64,000 nucleotides of DNA, taken from assembly GCA_045539625.1 (NCBI GenBank), contig JAZQFS010000064.1, positions 1-64,000 on the forward strand, read 5' to 3'. A program made the position numbers and the translations under genes. Every line of letters begins with the position of its first letter. Position 1 is the stretch's first letter. The notes below the pieces were generated by a model. It was not told the origin of the DNA. It saw only the letters and a list, made by a program, of their open reading frames with translations, and ran no database searches. Origin of the DNA: UMGS1387 sp045539625. Its GTDB lineage: Bacteria; Bacillota; Clostridia; Oscillospirales; CAG-382. Below are positions 57,617 to 64,000 of this stretch, piece after piece.

Positions 57617-58471
57617 TTAAAAATCAAACCATTCTTTTTTCAGCTCGTCCGTAAGAGGCTCGCCGTATTCGCACACTTCAAAAGCTTCTGCAAAATGGAT
57701 TTTTCTGCCTCTTTCCTCACCGTATCTTTGGATAAGCTCACGTCTGAAGCGTGAAGCCGTCTTTGCAAACTTAAGGGCATGACCTCTGCCATTTGTGGTG
57801 AGGATTTCTTCATCGGTGGAGTTTTCGTTTATTTCATTGCCGATAAGCCACTTGTAACGCTCTTCCTTGTCTGATGGCACTTCGTCCAGTGTGCCGTAGG
57901 TGTAAGGAAGCCATTCATAAACCTGACTGTCGTTAAGGTCGGCAATTCTGTACTTTGTTTCAACCTCATCGTCAATGTCAATAACAATGTCGCCGCAGAA
58001 AGGCGGATACTTGAAGCTGTCTTCATTGTACATGATAACGGGCATAAACCTCATTGCAGGCACGTCGGGACACTCGTGAGGAACGGTGAGAAGGTAGGAA
58101 GCGTCCTGAACAAGCTGACCTGCCGCTCTGTGGTCGGCGTGGTAATCGTTGGGACGGTGTGTTATAATGAGGTCGGGACAGTACTCTCGAATATATCGGA
58201 TAAGACGTTTTCTTGTTGCAAGGTCGGCAACGATGTTGCAGTCATCAATATCCCATACATCGTAGGTTATGCCAAGAAGCTTTGCTACGTTTGCAGATTC
58301 CGTGGCACGCTTTGCCGTTGTTTGCTCGGGTGTCATTACGTGATGTCCGCCGCAGCCGTTGCAAAGACTTAAGAAGCGTACATCATAGCCCTTTTTTACA
58401 AATTTGCTTGCGAGAGCGCCGCATCTGAATTCGTTGTCGTCCTGATGAGCGCCTATCATAAGAACTTTCAT
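57617..58471 (-). CDS. PIG-L family deacetylase
   Basis: A 284-residue zinc-dependent N-deacetylase of the LmbE/PIG-L family, which removes acetyl from N-acetylglucosaminyl compounds. Zinc and catalytic motif MIGAHQDDNEFRCG (AHPDD type with Gln for Pro) at residues 5-18, and THRPNDYHADHRAAG (zinc His) at about 107. No signal peptide. First gene of the minus-strand pair with the NagB-like gene; an AraC gene is divergent 152 bp away. A deacetylase followed by a deaminase-fold enzyme suggests a two-step amino-sugar route. Confidence 0.9.
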   Translation of the reverse strand: MKVLMIGAHQDDNEFRCGALASKFVKKGYDVRFLSLCNGCGGHHVMTPEQTTAKRATESANVAKLLGITYDVWDIDDCNIVADLATRKRLIRYIREYCPDLIITHRPNDYHADHRAAGQLVQDASYLLTVPHECPDVPAMRFMPVIMYNEDSFKYPPFCGDIVIDIDDEVETKYRIADLNDSQVYEWLPYTYGTLDEVPSDKEERYKWLIGNEINENSTDEEILTTNGRGHALKFAKTASRFRRELIQRYGEERGRKIHFAEAFEVCEYGEPLTDELKKEWFDF

Positions 58472-58529
58472 TTAAATCATCCTTTCAGATTTATGATACG
58501 AATTTAACATTTTTTCCGCCAATTGATTA

Positions 58530-58558
58530 TTGACATCTACTTATATATATTATAAAAT
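58530..58558 (+). promoter_or_regulatory. Promoter of AraC gene at 58624
   Basis: TTGACA (58530-58535), 17-bp spacer, TAAAAT (58553-58558). The AT-rich ATATATAT tract is shared with the divergent operon. Confidence 0.72.
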
Positions 58559-58623
58559 ATTGTTATACAAATGTCTTTAGCAAAATTTTGCGAATATTTA
58601 TCATTTTTTCCACGAGGTGAAAT

Positions 58624-59526
58624 ATGTTTCCTCTTACCGCCGTAAATAAAACCATAGAGCTTGACGGTTTTCATAACGTATATTATTTTGAATTTGGCAA
58701 ATACCATCATCACGCCCCCGAAAAGCACTCATACTGGGAGATGGTTTATGTTGACAAGGGCAGAGTTCTTGCAAATACAGGCGGAAACATCTGCACGCTT
58801 GAAGAAGGTCAGGCGATTTTCCACGGTCCGGGAGAGCTTCACGCCCACGTATCAAACAAAGAGGTTGCCAACAATATGCTGGTGGTGTCATTTTCCTGCA
58901 AAAGCAAAAACGCACAGTTTTTTTCAGGAAAGGTTTTTACACTTGACAAAACCGAAAAAATGCTGCTTTCTCTGTTTATCGATGAGGCAAAGAATGCACT
59001 GGGACACATAACGGGAGATTTTTACGATAAGAGGAGCCTTGATTTTTCCGAGGAAGAGTTTGGTGCAAGTCAATTAATGAAGTTTCATTTCACCGAGCTT
59101 CTCATTAAGCTGTACAGAAGAAGTACCCCCGAAAAGCAGAAGGACAGACAGACGGCGTATAAGCTTCACGGCACCGACGAAACACTTGATGCTGTAATAG
59201 AATATCTAAAAGAGCATATTTATACCGATATAACTCTTGCCGATATATGCAACACCTTTTATGTGCGTAAATCAAGACTCAGCGTTATTTTCAAGGAATA
59301 TACGGGCAAAAGTCCCATAAGCTATTTCAAATGGCTTAAGATAGAACAGGCAAAAAAGCTGCTTCGTGAGGAAAACCTGTCTGTCAGCCAGATAACCGAT
59401 ATGCTTGGCTATTCGGGAATACATAATTTTACCCGTTCCTTTAAAAGCTGTACGGGATTTTCTCCCACAGGCTATAAAAAAAGCGTTATGCTGCTTCAGA
59501 ATTCCGACGGAAACAAGCAGAAGTGA
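58624..59526 (+). CDS. AraC-family regulator of the PIG-L/NagB-like pair
   Basis: A 300-residue regulator: cupin N-terminus (YHHHAPEKHSYWEMVYVDKGRVLAN ... ALFHGPGELHAHVS type) and C-terminal double HTH (ITLADICNTFYVRKSRLSVIFKEYTGKSPISY, VSQITDMLGYSGIHNFTRSFKSCTGFSPTGYKK). GAGGTG precedes the ATG. Divergent from the deacetylase gene, so most likely its activator. Confidence 0.85.
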   Translation: MFPLTAVNKTIELDGFHNVYYFEFGKYHHHAPEKHSYWEMVYVDKGRVLANTGGNICTLEEGQAIFHGPGELHAHVSNKEVANNMLVVSFSCKSKNAQFFSGKVFTLDKTEKMLLSLFIDEAKNALGHITGDFYDKRSLDFSEEEFGASQLMKFHFTELLIKLYRRSTPEKQKDRQTAYKLHGTDETLDAVIEYLKEHIYTDITLADICNTFYVRKSRLSVIFKEYTGKSPISYFKWLKIEQAKKLLREENLSVSQITDMLGYSGIHNFTRSFKSCTGFSPTGYKKSVMLLQNSDGNKQK

Positions 59527-59554
59527 GGATTGTGACAAAAGTGGTTGTAAAGTA

Positions 59555-59583
59555 TTGACTTTTGCACAGTAAAGTGATAAAAT
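59555..59583 (+). promoter_or_regulatory. Promoter of transglutaminase-like gene
   Basis: TTGACT (59555-59560), 17-bp spacer, TAAAAT (59578-59583). Confidence 0.75.
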
Positions 59584-59640
59584 GTAGTCAGTGAAATTTG
59601 TCATAAATCTGTTGAAGTTTGTAAATAATCGGAGGTTGTT

Positions 59641-61173
59641 ATGAAAAAGACATTTTTTAAGCATGTATTTTTGCTTACAGTCGTCATACTGTGCTGTTTG
59701 CTTACGGCGGCAGCATCGGCAAGAGAACTTGTATTAACCGAAATTACCGAAATAACACTTGAAGAAACACCCAAAGCACAGCAAGGTGCACTTATGGGCG
59801 AGCCTGAAAACCGCTTCGGAAGACAAAGCCTTGCCAAGGTGGAAAATGCCGGGGCTATGCTTTATGCATACGATAAGCTGGTTGACGGCTTTGAAAATAT
59901 GGAAAGCCAAATATGGCTGTCAGACGGACGTAATTACTTTATTTCCAAGGAAGAATTTAATCTCGTGCTTGAGGTTTATCTTTCTGACTATCCCGAAAAC
60001 TTCTGGTTTGACGGCACATGCGATTATACTCCCTATTCAAGCAACGGCGCAGTAGCGGTGATATATCCCGAGCTTGGTCTTTACGGTGAGGTTCTTACAA
60101 AAGAGCAGATACAAGCGTTACGGGAAAAGTTTGACCGTCAAACCGACAAAATCATTGCACGTATGAATAGAGAGGTAAAGGAAGAAGCGTCGCTGTACGA
60201 AACCCAGTACAACAAGGCTCTTTGGCTTCACGATACCGTTGCCAAAACCGTAAAATACGAAGAGGGACCAAACCATCAGACAGCATACGGTGCGCTTATA
60301 GACAGACGTGCCGTCTGTGCAGGCTACTGCGAATTGTATCAGGTACTGCTGAGAAAAGCGGGAATAGAATCGTGGGCTGTGAAGGGCATGGGAAAAAATT
60401 CCATGAACGGTACTGCCGAGCCTCACGAGTGGACACTTATGTGGCTTGACGGCAACTGCGTTTATACCGACGTTACCTGGGACGACCAGGGCTCTGACGT
60501 GTACCATTTGTATTTTGCAAGAGACCTTGCCACAATTAAAGAGGACCACGTTCCAAAGGAAGGTTTTTATGCCGACAGCCTTCCTAAGACACCCTGCGAC
60601 AAGTGCGGCACAAGCGGATATTTTGACCACGTTTTCGGCGACCACAAGCTGACAGAGGATAAGTTTACAGGTGAAATTGTCAGCAGTCTGCTGGAAGAAG
60701 CGGTGGACGGCAGAGTATGGAAGGCGACACTTTTTGAGGATTATGCCACAACACTTTTGAGCTGGCTTCAAGGCAATCTCGGTGATGTAATACAAGCAGG
60801 GTACAACGCAGGAATTATCGACTACTGCAAAGGCTTCAGTGCTTCTATGGGTTATGAAGGCTCATCGGGTGCAGGCAGAGAGATTCATCTTACCATCATC
60901 AACGCAGAGGACACCTTTGTGGGTGCAAATCAGAAATATGACGGCACCTGCGACGTAAGTGTCTTCAGAGATGAGGAAGACTCAGGCAAGCAGGTATCCC
61001 TTATGATTACCTACTATGACGAGGACGGCAAGACCGTGGGCGTTTCAATAAAGAATGTAACAAGCAGCTATACTGAGTTCAGCGAGGATATGCCCGAGGG
61101 TGCGGTAAGCTTTAAGACTATGGTACTTGACGGTGCAAAGCTTTCGCCGCTGTGTGATTTTTCGCAGGGATAA
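59641..61173 (+). CDS. Secreted transglutaminase-like protein
   Basis: A 510-residue exported protein. Signal peptide ends near LLTAAASA. The transglutaminase/protease-like core (about 185-300) carries the triad: Cys in RRAVCAGYCELYQ, His in EPHEWTLMWLDG, Asp in CVYTDVTWDDQ. After it is a CDKCGTSGYFDHVFGDH segment that may bind zinc, then a beta-sandwich of about 90 residues with ISVTYYDEDGKTV-like SLMITYYDEDGKTVG. Bacterial members are often cell-wall or peptide hydrolases. GGAGG precedes the ATG. Confidence 0.85.
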   Translation: MKKTFFKHVFLLTVVILCCLLTAAASARELVLTEITEITLEETPKAQQGALMGEPENRFGRQSLAKVENAGAMLYAYDKLVDGFENMESQIWLSDGRNYFISKEEFNLVLEVYLSDYPENFWFDGTCDYTPYSSNGAVAVIYPELGLYGEVLTKEQIQALREKFDRQTDKIIARMNREVKEEASLYETQYNKALWLHDTVAKTVKYEEGPNHQTAYGALIDRRAVCAGYCELYQVLLRKAGIESWAVKGMGKNSMNGTAEPHEWTLMWLDGNCVYTDVTWDDQGSDVYHLYFARDLATIKEDHVPKEGFYADSLPKTPCDKCGTSGYFDHVFGDHKLTEDKFTGEIVSSLLEEAVDGRVWKATLFEDYATTLLSWLQGNLGDVIQAGYNAGIIDYCKGFSASMGYEGSSGAGREIHLTIINAEDTFVGANQKYDGTCDVSVFRDEEDSGKQVSLMITYYDEDGKTVGVSIKNVTSSYTEFSEDMPEGAVSFKTMVLDGAKLSPLCDFSQG

Positions 61174-61275
61174 TTAACAGAATAATGCAAGACGGAGGTT
61201 GAGATAATCAGCCTCCTTTTTTATTGTTATAATCAGACAATTCACGGCATAAACTGTAAAAACGGAGGTGTGCCT

Positions 61276-61974
61276 GTGCAAGCTTTTAAAATAAGCGAAA
61301 AAAGGATTGATATAAAAACTCTCGTAGGTACAAAAACGGGAATAATACAAAGCATTAAGTACCCTTTTTTTGAAAGCCGTGAGCAAGATATGGAAAAGCT
61401 GGCTGACAAAATGAACGGATTTTACGAAAAAACAGCAAGAAAATACAGCTCTTACGGCGAAAAAATCCTTTCAAAAAAGGTGGGACGTATGGCGAAAAAA
61501 TGCCGTTTGCCGTTGTGTATGGGTATGAAATATACCGCTGTGGAAAACGACGGGGGAATAATAAGCGTGGTGCTTGACCTTAGCTGCTCGGAGGGGAAAA
61601 ACATACGTATGCGGCGGTTTACACAGATGTGGAGCAAGGAAAAAGCAAAGCTTATGACAACGGGAGAGCTGCTTGATTTGTCGGCAAAAAACAAAAAGTA
61701 TATTTTTGACCTTGTGACAGAGCAGGCGAAAAATATGAGCACAAAGGCAAACAAGGAGTTTTATCCCGATGTGGAAAAGCGCGTAAAGTATCATTTTTGC
61801 TTCAATAACTGCTTTGCTTCGCCGTCGGGAGTGGTGTTCTTTTTCGATGCGGGAACTTTGAGGCAGACAAAATACGGTGCTTGCTGTTTTGTTGTACCGT
61901 ATAAAAAGCTTGACGGTATTGTAAGAATCGGAGGGCTGTGGAAAAAAGAAAAGACTGAAAATGAAAATTTGTAA
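61276..61974 (+). CDS. DUF3298/RsiV-like protein
   Basis: About 232 residues. VGTKTGIIQSIKYPFFES opens a segment like DUF4163, and the C-terminal VFFFDAGTLRQTKYGACCFVVPYKKLDG resembles the FYF...G.YA.G..EF.VPY ending of DUF3298, found in RsiV-type anti-sigma factors and lipoproteins. No signal peptide or membrane span here, so a soluble variant. GTG 61276 lies seven bases after GGAGG; the GTG at 61270 touches the ribosome site. Function unknown. Confidence 0.7.
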   Translation: MQAFKISEKRIDIKTLVGTKTGIIQSIKYPFFESREQDMEKLADKMNGFYEKTARKYSSYGEKILSKKVGRMAKKCRLPLCMGMKYTAVENDGGIISVVLDLSCSEGKNIRMRRFTQMWSKEKAKLMTTGELLDLSAKNKKYIFDLVTEQAKNMSTKANKEFYPDVEKRVKYHFCFNNCFASPSGVVFFFDAGTLRQTKYGACCFVVPYKKLDGIVRIGGLWKKEKTENENL

Positions 61975-62092
61975 ATAATATATAAACATTGTCACGTTTT
62001 TTGTTGACAGTGTACAATTTGTGATATAATGTAACGGAATATCGTATTATAAGGTAAAATGGTATAATTATTTGAAAAAAGCGGAGAGAAAA

Positions 62093-64000
62093 ATGTCAAG
62101 ATACATAGAAAAAGTAGAAAATATGACACTTCCTGCCATTCCCATGCGGGGACTTGTCATTTTCCCCGGAGTGCCGACGAGCTTTGAAATAAACAGTAAG
62201 CGGTCTGTTGCTGCCATGAAGGCGGCGGCAATGTACGGCGGGAGCGTATTTCTTTCTTGTGTAAAGAATATGGATAAGCCCAACGAAAAGCCTGAGATGT
62301 ACTCTATGGGTGTTGTTGCAAGAGTTAAGCAGTCGTTAAAGCTTCCCGACGGCAATTACAGGCTTCTTGTCGAAGGAATCACAAGAGCAGAAATAGCAGA
62401 AATTGTCCGTGACGAAGAATATATTACTGTAAATCTTCTTACAAAAAGCATATTCCTTCCCGATAACGGCGGAATAAAGGCTCAGGCACTTGTGGCGGAA
62501 GCCCTTGCTGCTTTTCAGGAATATATAAAGCTTATACCCAAAATTTCCAACGAGATAGTTGTAAGCATACAGGCAATAACCGATCCGGGACTTCTTGCCG
62601 ACTTTATTGCGGCAAACGTGCTGTTCAGATACGAAGACAAGCAGGCAGTTCTTGAGGAATGCGATCCCTTCAAGCGACTTGAAAGACTTGTTGTCATTCT
62701 TGAAAAGGAAAGGGAAGTGCTGTCTCTCAAAAACGATTTGCACGAAAAGGTAAGGGAACGTCTGGGCGACAACCAGAGAGAGTATTTCCTCAAGGAACAG
62801 CTCAAGCTTATTCACGATGAGCTTGGTATGGCGGGCGATCCCGATGAGGACGGCTACCATGAAAGAATTGCAAAGTCGGCGTTTGACGATGAAGTAAAGG
62901 CAAGGCTCACAAAGGAAGCAAACAAGCTTTCAAAAATGGCTTTCGGCTCGTCTGAAAGCAGTGTTATAAGAAATTTCCTTGACACAATTTTAGAGCTTCC
63001 CACAGGGGTTTACACCAAGGATATCTTCAGCGTTGAAAAGGCACGTAAGGTGCTTGACGAAGACCACAACGGTATGGAAAAGGTTAAGGAAAGAATCCTT
63101 GAATATGTTGCGGTAAAGCAGTTAAGTCCTTCTCTTAAGGGACAGGTAATATGTCTTGTAGGACCTCCCGGTGTAGGTAAAAGCTCAATAGCTTCAAGCA
63201 TTGCAAGGGCGATGGGAAGAAACTTTGTGCGTATTTCCCTTGGCGGTGTAAGAGATGAGGCTGATATAAGAGGTCACAGAAAAACCTATATCGGTGCAAT
63301 GCCGGGACGAATCGCCGAGGCTATGACAAGAGCAAAGAGTATGAATCCGGTAGTGCTGCTTGACGAAATTGACAAGCTGTCAAGAGATGCCCACGGCGAT
63401 CCTGCTTCGGCACTTCTTGAAGCACTTGATTCCGAGCAGAACAAATCCTTCCGTGACCATTTTCTTGAAATACCCCTTGATATTTCGGAGTGTATCTTTA
63501 TTGCAACGGCAAACAACGCCGAAACCATTCCCGATGCACTGTATGACAGAATGGAGGTTATCAACCTTCCGTCCTACACAAGAAATGAAAAGGCGGCAAT
63601 TTTCAAGGATCATCTGCTTCCAAAGCAGCTTAAGCGTCACGGTCTTACAAAGAGAAATTTAAAACTGTCGGACGATGCGGTGTTTGAGCTTATCGACGGA
63701 TACACAAAGGAAGCGGGAGTCAGAAATCTTGAAAGAGAAGCGGCGTCCCTTATAAGAAAAATTGCAATGAAGATTGCCGAGGGCGAAAAGAAGAGCTTTT
63801 CACTTAAGGCTAAGGATATAAGCACAATTATGGGTGCAAGAAAGAGCAAGCCCGATCCCATGCTTTCGGAAAACACGGTAGGTGTGGTAAACGGTCTTGC
63901 CTGGACAAGTCTCGGCGGAGAAATGCTTCAGGTTGAGGTTGTTTCAATGCAGGGAACGGGAAAATTTGTGCTTACGGGAAAATTAGGCGATGTTATGAAG
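62093..64000 (+). CDS. lon: ATP-dependent protease Lon (3' end outside window)
   Basis: The first 636 codons of LonA. N-terminal substrate-binding domain (LPAIPMRGLVIFPGVPTSFEI ... FLSCVKN, RLLVEGITRAEI), coiled middle region, then the AAA+ module: Walker A CLVGPPGVGKSS (about residue 358), VRISLGGVRDEADIRGHRKTYIGAMPGRI, Walker B VVLLDEIDKLS (about 420), sensor IFIATANN, and the SAV/Lon domain start VGVVNGLAWTSLGGEML. The catalytic Ser-Lys lie beyond the end. ATG 62093 follows GCGGAGAG by six bases. Degrades damaged proteins in the cytosol. Confidence 0.97.
   Translation, partial: MSRYIEKVENMTLPAIPMRGLVIFPGVPTSFEINSKRSVAAMKAAAMYGGSVFLSCVKNMDKPNEKPEMYSMGVVARVKQSLKLPDGNYRLLVEGITRAEIAEIVRDEEYITVNLLTKSIFLPDNGGIKAQALVAEALAAFQEYIKLIPKISNEIVVSIQAITDPGLLADFIAANVLFRYEDKQAVLEECDPFKRLERLVVILEKEREVLSLKNDLHEKVRERLGDNQREYFLKEQLKLIHDELGMAGDPDEDGYHERIAKSAFDDEVKARLTKEANKLSKMAFGSSESSVIRNFLDTILELPTGVYTKDIFSVEKARKVLDEDHNGMEKVKERILEYVAVKQLSPSLKGQVICLVGPPGVGKSSIASSIARAMGRNFVRISLGGVRDEADIRGHRKTYIGAMPGRIAEAMTRAKSMNPVVLLDEIDKLSRDAHGDPASALLEALDSEQNKSFRDHFLEIPLDISECIFIATANNAETIPDALYDRMEVINLPSYTRNEKAAIFKDHLLPKQLKRHGLTKRNLKLSDDAVFELIDGYTKEAGVRNLEREAASLIRKIAMKIAEGEKKSFSLKAKDISTIMGARKSKPDPMLSENTVGVVNGLAWTSLGGEMLQVEVVSMQGTGKFVLTGKLGDVMK

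Noticed and set aside
54009..59526. Antibiotic resistance island
   Set aside because: Nothing in the AraC, NhaC, NagB-like and PIG-L genes points to resistance; they fit sugar use and ion balance.
61975..62092. CtsR or heat-shock operator upstream of lon
   Set aside because: No GGTCAAA heptamer repeats or CIRCE element were found; a TTGACA/TATAAT pair at 62004-62030 has only a 15-bp spacer, so it is not listed.

Overview
The window reads as one contig piece from a strictly anaerobic, carbohydrate-degrading Bacillota, most likely an uncultured gut clostridium near Ruminococcaceae/Oscillospirales. This rests on the clean sigma-A promoters (TTGACA-17-TATAAT), strong GGAGG ribosome sites, the oxygen-defence set (ferritin, rubredoxin, flavodiiron protein, reverse rubrerythrin, Fur/PerR-type repressor), the S-layer-homology enzyme, and the many AraC regulators beside glycoside hydrolases. 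No phage, CRISPR array, tRNA or rRNA gene was found.

Layout. 1-0.9 kb: end of a thioredoxin reductase and a small Xre regulator. 0.9-16.7 kb: lipoprotein, GH95 fucosidase, GH115-type glucuronidase, a large secreted modular protein, a PerR-like repressor, then an AraC-flanked glucuronate operon (uxaC, RraA-like, SDR, uxuA) and another AraC gene. 17-28 kb: a second modular secreted protein, a 38-residue peptide gene, an AraC gene overlapping an SLH-anchored GH99-like enzyme, and an SGNH hydrolase. 28-37 kb: a minus-strand SGNH / sugar isomerase / beta-helix hydrolase operon with its AraC regulator, a GH29 fucosidase, a zinc-ribbon membrane protein and a modular SGNH esterase. 37-43 kb: PnuC with a structured leader, ferritin-rubredoxin-flavodiiron genes, a PepSY protein, a scar of gene fragments, and reverse rubrerythrin. 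43-47 kb: YigZ, a TIM-barrel isomerase, a hairpin array, and rpmG-secE-nusG-rplK-rplA. 47-64 kb: GH20-like protein, small regulators, a beta-lactamase-fold hydrolase, AI-2E exporter, plsY, metY, AraC, NhaC antiporter, a NagB-like/PIG-L amino-sugar pair with AraC, a transglutaminase, a DUF3298-like protein and the start of lon.

How it fits together. Secreted or surface proteins with carbohydrate-binding modules capture glycans. GH95/GH29 would release fucose and GH115 glucuronate. UxaC, the SDR and UxuA carry glucuronate toward 2-keto-3-deoxygluconate. Seven AraC-type regulators tie most loci to specific sugars. A Fur-family repressor probably controls itself, rubrerythrin and a PepSY protein through one 15-bp palindrome placed at an identical distance from each -10 box.

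The least-described parts are: (i) tandem modules of about 260-290 residues and a C-terminal 'YGWIV' domain shared by large non-catalytic secreted proteins; (ii) a PIG-L deacetylase paired with a NagB homologue whose active-site motif is altered; (iii) a displaced rubrerythrin 3' end marking a decayed integrative element; (iv) a 250-bp inverted duplication; (v) a hairpin between the Shine-Dalgarno and start codon of plsY; and (vi) an array of hairpins separated by ATATCGA.
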